Shown here: positions 26,231 to 34,436 of the stretch, piece by piece
Layout: every line of letters starts with the position of its first letter
Numbering within the stretch: position 1 is the stretch's first letter
Assembly (NCBI GenBank): GCA_019186985.1
Contig: JABARQ010000017.1
Location: forward strand, 124,001-188,000
DNA: 64,000 nt
Origin: Prosthecobacter sp.
GTDB taxonomy: Bacteria; Verrucomicrobiota; Verrucomicrobiia; Verrucomicrobiales; Verrucomicrobiaceae
Direction of reading: 5' to 3'
Translations under genes and position numbers: made by a program
Notes under the pieces: generated by a model
Seen by the model: the letters and a program-made list of their open reading frames with translations, nothing else
Told to the model about the DNA's origin: nothing
Databases searched by the model: none

Positions 26231-27757
26231 ATGATCTCCCTGCGTTTCACGGCGTCCGTCATCCTTGGCCTTGGTGCCATTGCCTCCAGCCTCCTTCCCG
26301 GCCAGGAGCCCGGCCAGGTGACGGACTTCGCCTCCCTCGAAAAACTGGCGGCCCAGCTTGCCCTGAAGCCCTACAAGGCGCCGTCGCAGAAGCTGGATCC
26401 GTTTTTTGAGGAGCTGAAGTATGACGGGCACAGGCAGATCCGCTTCCGACGGGACAAGGCGCTCTTTGCGGACCTGGGTGATGTCTACCGGGTTGAGTTC
26501 TTCCATCCGGGCTGGATGTTCAAGAAGCCCGTCCAGTTCTTCTCCGTCCAGGGGGGCGGCTCGCAGGCTGTCGGGTTTGATCCGAAGCTTTTTGATTATG
26601 GCGAACTGAAGCTGCCGGAGAAGTTTGCCCCTCCTTCCGGTTATGCCGGGTTCCGCATCCTGGCGCCTGACGCCATGCTGAAGAAGCCGTTTGAGTTCAT
26701 GGTGTTCATGGGGGCTAGCTACTACCGGGCCGTCACCACGGAGCTTGGCTACGGCATCAGCGCGCGCGGCGTGGCGGTGAACACGATCGGCGGCAGGCCT
26801 GAGGAGTTTCCTGACTTCACCCACTTCTGGCTGGTGCCGCCGAAGCCCGGGGACAAGTTTTTCAGGATCCTGGCGCTGCTTGACGGCCCCAGCATCACGG
26901 GGGCCTACCAGTTTGATGTCATGCCCGGCAGGTCCACCGAGACGCTGGTGAAGGCGACGCTGCATCTGCGGCAGAAGGTGGAGATGCTGGGCATCGCGCC
27001 GTTTTCCAGCATGTTCTGGTTCGGGGAGAACAGCCATCCCAAGCCCTATGACTTCCGGCCCGAGGTGCATGACAGCGACGGCCTGCAGATCGAGATTGAA
27101 GGCGGGCCCTCGATCTGGCGTCCGCTTGATGTGAGCCGTGACCTGCGCCTGAGCATCCTGGAAACGGACCGCCTGAAGGGCTTCGGCCTTGCCGAGCGGG
27201 ATCGTGACTTCAAGAACTTCCAGGACCTGGAGGCCGTGTATCATCGGCGGCCGGCGGTGTGGGTCGAGCCCCGGGCCGGCTTTGGAAAAGGCAGCGTGGT
27301 GCTGGTGGAGCTGTCGACGGGGGAGGAGACCTGGGACAACATCGTGGCGATGTGGAAGCCGGCGGTGCTGGCGGCGTCACCTCAGGAGGCCATGAAGTTT
27401 GAATACCGGCTGGTGTGGCTGGAGGAGCATCTTCCGGGCACGCTCGCCAAGGTCACCGCGACCCGTCGCGGCTTTGTGATGGACAGCGACGACCATCTCT
27501 ATGTGATCGACTTCAGCCAGGGCATGATTCCGTCCGGCAGACCGGAGGGCTGGGCGCCGGACATGGATGTGATCATCAGCAGCGGGGAGGCGAAGGTGCT
27601 CGACAAGCGGGTCATGAGGAACGGTGAAACCGGCGGCTGGCGCGCCTTTTTCAAGCTGGACGTGCCTGAGAAGACGAACCTGGTCGAGATGACCTGCGAC
27701 CTCAAGGATGGCGAGAAGGCGTTCTCCGAGCGCTGGATGTACCAGTGGCGCCGGTGA
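26231..27757 (+). CDS. Periplasmic glucan biosynthesis protein, OpgG/OpgD family
   Basis: 508 residues from ATG 26231, giving a signal peptide (LRFTASVILGLGAIASSLL). The MdoG core is recognisable: LEKLAAQLALKPYKAPSQK, YDGHRQIRFRRDKALF, YRVEFFHPGWMFKKPVQFF, and later IAPFSSMFWFGEN and RPEVHDSDGLQIE. Length fits E. coli OpgG (about 511). OpgG/OpgD act in the periplasm on linear beta-glucans, making osmoregulated periplasmic glucans. The inner-membrane synthase OpgH is not next to it, and no gene in the window resembles it. An extended upstream frame to 26036 overlaps the methyltransferase and is not supported. Confidence 0.9.
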   Translation: MISLRFTASVILGLGAIASSLLPGQEPGQVTDFASLEKLAAQLALKPYKAPSQKLDPFFEELKYDGHRQIRFRRDKALFADLGDVYRVEFFHPGWMFKKPVQFFSVQGGGSQAVGFDPKLFDYGELKLPEKFAPPSGYAGFRILAPDAMLKKPFEFMVFMGASYYRAVTTELGYGISARGVAVNTIGGRPEEFPDFTHFWLVPPKPGDKFFRILALLDGPSITGAYQFDVMPGRSTETLVKATLHLRQKVEMLGIAPFSSMFWFGENSHPKPYDFRPEVHDSDGLQIEIEGGPSIWRPLDVSRDLRLSILETDRLKGFGLAERDRDFKNFQDLEAVYHRRPAVWVEPRAGFGKGSVVLVELSTGEETWDNIVAMWKPAVLAASPQEAMKFEYRLVWLEEHLPGTLAKVTATRRGFVMDSDDHLYVIDFSQGMIPSGRPEGWAPDMDVIISSGEAKVLDKRVMRNGETGGWRAFFKLDVPEKTNLVEMTCDLKDGEKAFSERWMYQWRR

Positions 27758-27785
27758 ACGGACCGCGGCCAGGCCCCGCAGGATT

Positions 27786-29297
27786 TCATTCCAGTTCCGG
27801 CGGCACATTGCCGTAGGTCCAGGGGCCGCTGAAGGGTGGTGATCGAGGGGGCTCGGGGACCGGTCCGGGCTTCAGTTCACGCGCCAGGGTGATGCCGGTG
27901 TCGGCAAAGGTGCGGCCCGCCGTGATGACCAGGTTGGAATAGGCGGTCAGGCGTGTTTCGTAACCGCCTCCCCCCGGGCCGAAGGCCTCCTCCGTGGGGA
28001 CATAACCCACAATGCCGTTGGCGAGTTCGACGGGGAAGGTGAAGGGGAAGGGGCTGCCCTTTTTGATGTCGAGGCCGAACTGGCAGAAATACTCCGCCGG
28101 ATTGCTGACGAAGGCGGCGGGGCCGACCTGGATGACCTGGACCTCGGCCTCCACTTCAGGGGTGACCTTGCAGAGGTGGTCGAGCATGAGGATTTCCTTG
28201 GCGAACAGGTATTCGGTGGTGTCGCCAGCGGGTTTGCCCCTCTTCACGACCTCGTGGCTGCGCTGGACGCGTGTTGCAGAAGGTTTGCGGCGCGGGATGG
28301 AGAGGACTTTCTGCCTTGAGTCGAGGATGGCTTCACCGGTGCGTGGCATGGAGAGCAGGACGCGCACGGCTTCGGCACCGACACGGCCTCCGACCTGCCT
28401 GGCCCAGTCTTCAGGAGCCGGGCTGCGCCAGGGGCTGAGGTTGTCGACCTGGGTGACGTCACCGCAGGCCCCCTGCATGAAGATGACCGGGGCACGGGTG
28501 TCGAGCGCGCCCTGGATGGTTTTTTCCAGGTAATGAATCCAGTTGGCGGAGATGCCGCCGGGGTTGGTGGTGGCATGGCAGGCGTAGTTGACGATGGTGC
28601 CCAGGAGCCTGCCTTCCAGGTCCCAGGCACCGATGACACCGACCTGGGGGTCGATGGGGCCGGCGTACTCCAGGATGTCGGGGTTGCCGGGACGTGGGTG
28701 GCTCCAGCTCCGGCCGTTTTTCATGCGCAGCCGACGATTGAAGGCCACCTTGTCCTCGTGGCCGAAGCCAAAGCCGAGCTGGGCTGGTCTGCGTGCCATG
28801 CGGGCGGCGCGCAGCCCGGCGACGATTTCCTGGGTCACACGGGTCAGGAAGCCTGGGTCAGCGCAGGAGCTTTCCTCATAGGCGAGCTTTTTCACCAGGT
28901 CGGAGGCGCTGTCGAACTCACCCGGCATGACCATGCCCACAGGGCCCGAGGAGTGTGAGTGTGAGGCGCCGATCATCACGGCTTCTCCTGGGATTTGGAA
29001 TTCCTTCTGAATGGCTGCACGGGCGTCGAGGACAATTTTTCGTGGCACCACCAGCGTGTCCAGGCCGACCAGGACAACGCTGCGCCTGCCATCATCGAAG
29101 AGCGCCACCCGGACCTTGCAGGCGTCGTGGAAGCGCAGGTGGTAGCTTTTGCCATAACCACCCGGCTGCTCCATGCCAATGTCCGGGGTGATGTCGCGTT
29201 CCGCAAAGCCTGCCTGGAGAGTGGAAGAGGGTGGCTGGAGCGGCTGGGCGGGCAGGAGGACGGGAAGGCTCAGGAGGATAAGCAGGGCGCGGGGCAT
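27786..29297 (-). CDS. Secreted neutral/alkaline ceramidase-like hydrolase
   Basis: 503 residues from ATG 29297, whose product begins with a signal peptide (MPRALLILLSLPVLLPAQP). LQAGFAERDITPDIGMEQPGGYG is the standard opening of the ceramidase_alk-like group, and VMIGASHSHSSGP carries the conserved metal-binding His-Ser-His block. NYACHATT and FMQGACGDVTQ are also family motifs. In well-studied members the zinc enzyme cleaves the ceramide amide bond. Many verrucomicrobial homologues have no assigned substrate, so ceramidase activity is only a family inference. It is divergent from ribF (88-base gap). Confidence 0.82.
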   Translation of the reverse strand: MPRALLILLSLPVLLPAQPLQPPSSTLQAGFAERDITPDIGMEQPGGYGKSYHLRFHDACKVRVALFDDGRRSVVLVGLDTLVVPRKIVLDARAAIQKEFQIPGEAVMIGASHSHSSGPVGMVMPGEFDSASDLVKKLAYEESSCADPGFLTRVTQEIVAGLRAARMARRPAQLGFGFGHEDKVAFNRRLRMKNGRSWSHPRPGNPDILEYAGPIDPQVGVIGAWDLEGRLLGTIVNYACHATTNPGGISANWIHYLEKTIQGALDTRAPVIFMQGACGDVTQVDNLSPWRSPAPEDWARQVGGRVGAEAVRVLLSMPRTGEAILDSRQKVLSIPRRKPSATRVQRSHEVVKRGKPAGDTTEYLFAKEILMLDHLCKVTPEVEAEVQVIQVGPAAFVSNPAEYFCQFGLDIKKGSPFPFTFPVELANGIVGYVPTEEAFGPGGGGYETRLTAYSNLVITAGRTFADTGITLARELKPGPVPEPPRSPPFSGPWTYGNVPPELE

Positions 29298-29385
29298 GTC
29301 CAGATTACGGCCTGTGCGCCCTTGGGCTTGCCAGGGAAGGCAAGGACGGGTTGCACGGATGGTGCGCCACGGTAAAGCAGGGAGG

Positions 29386-30339
29386 ATGACCGTTCTGCAT
29401 TCCCTGGAGGAGCTCTCCAAACTGCCTGGGCCCGTGGCGCTTGCCATCGGGGTCTTTGACGGACTGCATCTCGGGCATCAGGAGGTGATCCGGGCGGCGC
29501 TGGAGCATGCGCATCAGCATCAGGGCACGGCGGTGGTCATGAGCTTTGAACCGCATCCGCTGACCATCCTGCGGCCGGGAGCCGTGCCGCCAAGGCTCTG
29601 TGGTCCGGCCTACCGCCGGCTGCTGCTGGAACGCCTGGGCGTTGGCTGCATGCTGCTTTGCCCGTTTGATGAAAACACGGCGACCACCCCTGCGGAGATG
29701 TTTCTCGAAACCTTGACGCGTGACTGTCGTCCGCTCGGATGCATTTCCGTGGGCTATGGCTGGACTTTCGGCAGAAACCGGGGAGGGGACATCCACATGC
29801 TCATGGCGCATGGAGAGCGGGATGGGTTCGCCGTCTATGGAGTGCCGCCGGTCCGTGTGGACGGCCAGGTGGTCAGCAGCACCCTGATCCGTGATGCCGT
29901 TTCCGCTGGCGAACTGGGCCGTGCGAACCGCCTGCTGGGGCGTGATTATGCCTTGTATGGAGAAGTGCTTCCCGGGCGTCGGCTCGCCCGTCAGCTTGGA
30001 TTTCCAACGGCAAACGTGCGTCCTGAGGCGGAACTGCTGCCACCCTATGGCGTGTATGGAGTGCAGGTCGAGGTGGATGGGCAGGCCTGGGCGGGGGTCG
30101 CCAACCTTGGGGTTCGTCCGACAGTCGAGACGGGTGAGGCCGCGCCTTCCCTGGAGGTGCATTTGTTCGACTGGAGCGGCGACTTGTATGGACGAAGCCT
30201 TGAGGTTAGGCTGGGGGATTTCATCCGGCCGGAACAGAAGTTTCCGGGTGTCGAGGCGCTGAAAAAGCAGGTCGAGGCGGATGTCATCCTGGCGCGCGGG
30301 CTTGCCGAGGCCCGGGCGGGCGGCAAGAACGGGTGTTGA
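29386..30339 (+). CDS. ribF: Bifunctional riboflavin kinase / FAD synthetase
   Basis: 317 residues. ATG 29386 follows GGGAGG at a good distance. The N-terminal FAD synthetase domain has ALAIGVFDGLHLGHQEVI (HxGH nucleotide-binding motif) and SSTLIRDAVSAGEL. The C-terminal flavokinase domain has LPGRRLARQLGFPTANV, followed by YGVYGVQVEVDG and VANLGVRPTV. The protein converts riboflavin to FMN and FAD in the cytoplasm. Length matches the family (about 310). Confidence 0.95.
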   Translation: MTVLHSLEELSKLPGPVALAIGVFDGLHLGHQEVIRAALEHAHQHQGTAVVMSFEPHPLTILRPGAVPPRLCGPAYRRLLLERLGVGCMLLCPFDENTATTPAEMFLETLTRDCRPLGCISVGYGWTFGRNRGGDIHMLMAHGERDGFAVYGVPPVRVDGQVVSSTLIRDAVSAGELGRANRLLGRDYALYGEVLPGRRLARQLGFPTANVRPEAELLPPYGVYGVQVEVDGQAWAGVANLGVRPTVETGEAAPSLEVHLFDWSGDLYGRSLEVRLGDFIRPEQKFPGVEALKKQVEADVILARGLAEARAGGKNGC

Positions 30340-30384
30340 CGCCGGAGGGGGCACCAGCTACGAAAACGACCACTTTTTCGCCAA

Positions 30385-31848
30385 ATGTCATCTCCCCAGG
30401 ACTCCCGAATCCTCATTGTGGACTCAGACTCAGACTTTCTGAGCTGGGCCTGCAATCACCTGAAGGCTCCTGGAGTGACGCTGGTCACGGCTGAAAGGGC
30501 GGAAGAGGCCCTGGCATCCTATCAAAAGAGCCGGGCGGACCTGGTGCTTGCCGAGGTCAGGATGCCGGGAACCAGCGGCATCGAGCTGCTCAAGCGGCTG
30601 AGGATGAGCGATCCGAATGCGATGGTCATCCTGTTCAGCGGCCTGGCCAGCAACAGCAACGTGATCGAGGCGATGCGTCTTGGTGCTTACGATGTGCTCG
30701 GCAAGGAGAAGCTGCCCTACGAGCTAAGGACCGTGGTTGAGAGCGCGCTGCGTGCGAACGAATCCCGCCGTGTCACCCGGGCTCAGGCCGCCGAGGTGCC
30801 GACGGAGACCATCCAGGAGACCATCATCGGCCGGTCGGCGCCCATGCAGGAGGTCTTCAAGATGATCGGAAGGGTGTCCCGCAGTGATGCGCCGGTGATG
30901 ATCACCGGGGAAAGCGGCTGCGGCAAGGAGCTGGTCGCCCGGGCGGTCCACAAGTTCAGCCCCAGGACTCAGAAGGAGTTTGTCGGCATCAACATCACCT
31001 CCATTCCCGACAATCTGATGGAGAGCGAACTCTTCGGGCACGAAAAGGGCAGCTTCACCGGTGCCGTGAACCAGCGTGTCGGCCGGTTTGAGCAGTGTGA
31101 TGGCGGCACGCTGTTCCTGGATGAGATCGGCGACATGCCGCTGGCCGTTCAGAGCAAGTTGCTGCGGGTGCTGCAGGAAGGGGAGTTCTGCCGGGTGGGC
31201 AGCAACCAGACCTTGAAATGTGATGTCCGCATCCTGGCCGCCACCAACAAGGATCTCGAGGCCGAAGTGGCCAAGGGCACCTTTCGTGAGGACCTCTTCT
31301 ACAGGCTCAACGTCGTACGCATTCACATTCCGCCGCTGCGTGAACGGAGGGAGGATGTCCGTCTGCTGGCCGAGTTCTTTCTTCAGCGCCAGTCCGCCCG
31401 GCGTCGGGGACCGGTCATGAGGTTTACGGAGGACGCCCTCGCCCTGCTTGAGGCCTATGACTGGCCGGGCAACGTACGGGAGCTTGAAAACACCATCCAG
31501 CGAGCCTGCGCCCTGGCCAACTCCGACGTGCTGCTGCCTTCGGACATCCCCCTGGGCAGCATTGCCAACAGCCGGTTTACCCATCCCACCAACACGGTGA
31601 CCCGGATGCGGGACGCCCTGAGCAGCCTGATCAGTGTCGCCCAGACCCAGCCTGACATCGACCTGCTTCCCTGGGTGGAAAAGGAACTCTGCCGGCTGGC
31701 CTTGCGTCATTTTGAAGAGGATGCGGACAAGGCTGCCAAGTTTCTGGGCATCAGCAGCGAGCAGGTCCGCTCCCGTGCCGACCAGCATGCCCCGCCTGCC
31801 GCCGCCTCACCCGCGAAGAAGTCCGGCGGCAAGAAGACGGCTGCCTGA
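30385..31848 (+). CDS. Sigma-54-dependent activator (NtrC family) with atypical receiver domain
   Basis: 487 residues. Receiver domain 8-120, AAA+ domain about 146-385, Fis-type helix-turn-helix about 425-465, then a Lys/Ala/Pro-rich tail. AAA+ motifs: Walker A GESGCGKE (175-182), sigma-54 contact loop GSFTGA (222-227, usual form GAFTGA), Walker [12 protein letters not shown] (240-250), and arginine fingers in [11 protein letters not shown]. In the receiver the expected phosphoacceptor Asp is Glu57 ([12 protein letters not shown]) and the acidic pair is D13-S14, while Ser85 and Lys107 are kept. Normal phosphorylation is therefore unlikely and the protein may be constitutively active or controlled otherwise. 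No partner histidine kinase is adjacent. Confidence 0.93.
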   Translation: MSSPQDSRILIVDSDSDFLSWACNHLKAPGVTLVTAERAEEALASYQKSRADLVLAEVRMPGTSGIELLKRLRMSDPNAMVILFSGLASNSNVIEAMRLGAYDVLGKEKLPYELRTVVESALRANESRRVTRAQAAEVPTETIQETIIGRSAPMQEVFKMIGRVSRSDAPVMITGESGCGKELVARAVHKFSPRTQKEFVGINITSIPDNLMESELFGHEKGSFTGAVNQRVGRFEQCDGGTLFLDEIGDMPLAVQSKLLRVLQEGEFCRVGSNQTLKCDVRILAATNKDLEAEVAKGTFREDLFYRLNVVRIHIPPLRERREDVRLLAEFFLQRQSARRRGPVMRFTEDALALLEAYDWPGNVRELENTIQRACALANSDVLLPSDIPLGSIANSRFTHPTNTVTRMRDALSSLISVAQTQPDIDLLPWVEKELCRLALRHFEEDADKAAKFLGISSEQVRSRADQHAPPAAASPAKKSGGKKTAA

Positions 31849-31866
31849 CCGGACCACCTGGGCGAT

Positions 31867-32559
31867 TCAAGGGAGCTCCTTGATGCGGATGTTCCGCCAC
31901 ATCACTTCCTTGCCGACAGCCTCCTTCCTTTTGCCAATCCCATGGACCTGCAGGGCGATCACGCCCTCCCGGGTCAGCTCGTCACTGAAGTCTGCGGCCG
32001 GCACTCCGTTGATGAAGGTCCTGATGCTGCTGCCGCTGCATTCAATGCGCGCCTGGTTCCATTCCCCCTGTTTGAAGGCCTTGCGTGCAGCCTCGTTGTT
32101 TTTCAGGTCAAACAGCCAGCCGCGCCTGCCTTCATCGTAGACCCCGCCGGTGTAGGCACGGGGGCTGGGGTCGATCTCGTATTGATAGCCGTGCACTCGG
32201 TCAGCCGGAAACTTCTTCTTTTTACCGTTGATCTCCACTTCAGTCTCCTGGGTGTAGTAGTTGCTGCGGAACTGGATGCCCGAGTTCATGGAAGGGTCGA
32301 CCTTGAACTCCAATTCCAGGATGAAATTCCCGTACTTGCGCGAGGTGCAGAGGAAGGAGTTGCCGGTGTCGGGCACCGTTTTCCCGATGATCGCCCCGTT
32401 ATCGACTCTGTATTCGGCAGTCCCGCTGTGCTGCTCCCAGCCAGTCAGGCTGCTTCCGTCAAAGAGGGCCGAAAAGCCTGACTCACCGGATTCGGCGGCT
32501 TGAGACAGGAAAAGGGAGGCCGAGGCACAGGCTGCCAGCAGGTGTTTCACAGGATTCAT
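31867..32559 (-). CDS. DUF1080 (3-keto-disaccharide hydrolase-like) secreted protein
   Basis: 230 residues with a signal peptide (HLLAACASASLFLSQAAE). The DUF1080 start FSALFDGSSLTGWEQHSGTAEYRVDNGAIIG is diagnostic, and the lectin-like beta-sandwich continues through FILELEFKVDPSMNSGIQFRS and WNQARIECSGSSIRTFINGV. Members are very abundant in Planctomycetes and Verrucomicrobia. Some act on keto-disaccharides and others only bind carbohydrate, so the activity here is not certain. Convergent with the activator gene (18-base gap). Confidence 0.9.
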   Translation of the reverse strand: MNPVKHLLAACASASLFLSQAAESGESGFSALFDGSSLTGWEQHSGTAEYRVDNGAIIGKTVPDTGNSFLCTSRKYGNFILELEFKVDPSMNSGIQFRSNYYTQETEVEINGKKKKFPADRVHGYQYEIDPSPRAYTGGVYDEGRRGWLFDLKNNEAARKAFKQGEWNQARIECSGSSIRTFINGVPAADFSDELTREGVIALQVHGIGKRKEAVGKEVMWRNIRIKELP

Positions 32560-32689
32560 GACGGGATTAGAACGTCATCAAAAACCTTCATTTCGCCGCT
32601 TTTTTGGCGACCTGAGCCCAGGTTTGAGCAAGGAAAAAATATTTAATGCAGTTTCTAACAAAAGAGCTTCTTTGGAGTTTAACCCCCCA

Positions 32690-33997
32690 ATGTTATCCAA
32701 CCCGTTTTTTGCGGCCCTGGCCGCTTTCCTTGGTGGCTGTCGCCTGCGCGGCAGCCTCTTGTTTTGGCTTGCCTGTGCAGGGAGCCTGACGGCCCAGATT
32801 TCGAGTGTTGAAAACCTCCAGCTGCTGCTCAGCCAGACCACCAAGCCTGCGGCCGTCGACCCGCAGGTCCAGCAGGCCAGGGTAAGCGCAAACCCGAACG
32901 TCTTCTATGCTGCGCCCGGTCCCTGGGGCAAGCTTCGCTGCGCCTACATCTATCTGGAGGCCCCCAAGACGCTGGTGGACAGCTTTCCGCTTCCTAACAC
33001 TCAGCCAAGATGGGTTTTCCCCGAGTCGTCGCTTCCCCAGCTTGGGGAGTTTCTGAAGGATGCCGGGCTGTCGCAGGCGATGGTGGATGCGCTGCTCGAC
33101 CCCAAGACCATCGTGAAATCCGATGGCATGGTCTATCTCTACCCCCGGCCGCCCGACCTGGAGGCCATCCCCCCCCCGACCCGGGCTGTCATCTACACGG
33201 AGCTTGCCAAGTATCCACCCAATGAATTTCACATGGATCCCGTGCTGATCATCGGCAAGGACGTGAAGGAGTGGTATCGGACGAGCAAGCTCCGGCCCGA
33301 CATCGTGGCCCTCATTGAAAAGATGTCCTACAAGCGTGGTGAGACCATCGCCTTCAGCGACATTCCCGTGCTCCTCGGCTACGCCCAGGGTGAGGCGGAG
33401 GCGAGGTCGATCTTCAAGGCGATGACGCGCACCCGCGGCATCATGGTCAAGATCGAGGCCGATCATAACACCAATGTGGAGGAGGTGGTGAACTACTGGA
33501 CCCTGGGGATCGGCCTGCGGCGCAAGGACGTCGAGCCTCTTCTTCAGTCCATCATCGACACGGATGGCATCGAGGCCCTGCCTCTTTCCCACATGCTGCC
33601 AGCCCTGGTTCGCAAGCTTGTCTACACCTACCCGGGCATTGACCTGGCGAAAAACGGCCTGCTGCCCGACTGTCACTGGACGAGCCTGAATTTCTTCAAT
33701 TACGATCCCCATGAATACCTGCTCGACTCCAGGCTGGCGACAAGCGCCGTACTGGAGCGTTTTGAGCCGGTGAGCCCGCCCTACAAGTATGGAGACGTCT
33801 TGTTTTTTCTGAGCAAGGACACGGGGGACGCCTACCACTCCTGCGTCTATCTGGCTGACGGCTTGGTCTTCACCAAGAACGGCCGCAACCTTCTTTCCCC
33901 CTGGCTCATCATGAAGCAGGAGGATGTGGAGAAGGTTTATCTGTACCGTGGCGATGGCCGCGTTCAGGCGTTCAGGCTGAAGCCGACGGAACCTTAA
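32690..33997 (+). CDS. Secreted protein with NlpC/P60-like C-terminal domain
   Basis: 435 residues from ATG 32690. The N-terminus is hydrophobic and consistent with a signal peptide (GSLLFWLACAGSLTAQ, cleavage near 35). The longer frame to 32558 begins inside the upstream promoter region and lacks a signal. The middle 280 residues match nothing I know. The C-terminus has the ordered features of papain-like NlpC/P60 amidases: DCHWTSLNFF (Cys328), YKYGDVLFFLSKD, and YHSCVYLADGLVFTKNG (His383). Such enzymes cut peptidoglycan stem peptides, but the substrate here is unproven and the assignment is by motif only. Confidence 0.6.
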   Translation: MLSNPFFAALAAFLGGCRLRGSLLFWLACAGSLTAQISSVENLQLLLSQTTKPAAVDPQVQQARVSANPNVFYAAPGPWGKLRCAYIYLEAPKTLVDSFPLPNTQPRWVFPESSLPQLGEFLKDAGLSQAMVDALLDPKTIVKSDGMVYLYPRPPDLEAIPPPTRAVIYTELAKYPPNEFHMDPVLIIGKDVKEWYRTSKLRPDIVALIEKMSYKRGETIAFSDIPVLLGYAQGEAEARSIFKAMTRTRGIMVKIEADHNTNVEEVVNYWTLGIGLRRKDVEPLLQSIIDTDGIEALPLSHMLPALVRKLVYTYPGIDLAKNGLLPDCHWTSLNFFNYDPHEYLLDSRLATSAVLERFEPVSPPYKYGDVLFFLSKDTGDAYHSCVYLADGLVFTKNGRNLLSPWLIMKQEDVEKVYLYRGDGRVQAFRLKPTEP

Positions 33998-34377
33998 GCC
34001 TGAAGTTCGGCGATCACTTCAACCTCGATCAGGGCGCCCAGGGGCAGCCCTGCCACGGCGACGGTGGAACGGGCGGGCTTGTGGCCCTGGAAGGCTTCTT
34101 CATAGATCGGGTTCACCTTGGGGAAGTCAGCCATGCTGGTGAGGAACACAGTGGCTTTCACGACATGGTTCATGTCGAGGTTTTGAGCCGTCAGGAGCGC
34201 CCTGATGTTGCCCAGCACCTGCCGAGCCTGCCCTTCGACGTCGGCAGCCTCGATTTTGCCAGTGGAGGGATTGATGGGGATCTGGCCTGAACAGAAGAGT
34301 AGGCCGCCGCAGCGTACGGCCTGGGAGTAGGGGCCGACGGCAGCCGGGACGTTGGGGGTGTTGTTGACGAGTTCCAT
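33994..34377 (-). CDS. ridA: RidA (YjgF/YER057c/UK114) family deaminase
   Basis: 127 residues from ATG 34377 (MELVNNTPNVPAAVGPYSQAV), the normal RidA length. A longer frame to 34440 is rejected. GPYSQAVRCGGLLFCSGQIPINPSTG, then NIRALLTAQNLDMNHVVKATVFLTSMADF, and RSTVAVAGLPLGALIEVEVIAEL with the catalytic Arg are all present. It hydrolyses reactive enamine/imine intermediates from PLP enzymes in the cytoplasm. Convergent with the NlpC/P60-like gene, with 4 bases shared at the stops. Confidence 0.93.
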   Translation of the reverse strand: MELVNNTPNVPAAVGPYSQAVRCGGLLFCSGQIPINPSTGKIEAADVEGQARQVLGNIRALLTAQNLDMNHVVKATVFLTSMADFPKVNPIYEEAFQGHKPARSTVAVAGLPLGALIEVEVIAELQA

Positions 34378-34436
34378 GACGCCCAGGTTTTGGGCCGGAG
34401 GCATGGCTGCGTCAAGCTGCGGTCGGATTTTCTGCG

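Noticed and set aside
25817-27244. Long minus-strand frame opposite the methyltransferase and opgG
   Set aside because: Antisense shadow. The forward opgG frame carries the family motifs and a signal peptide.
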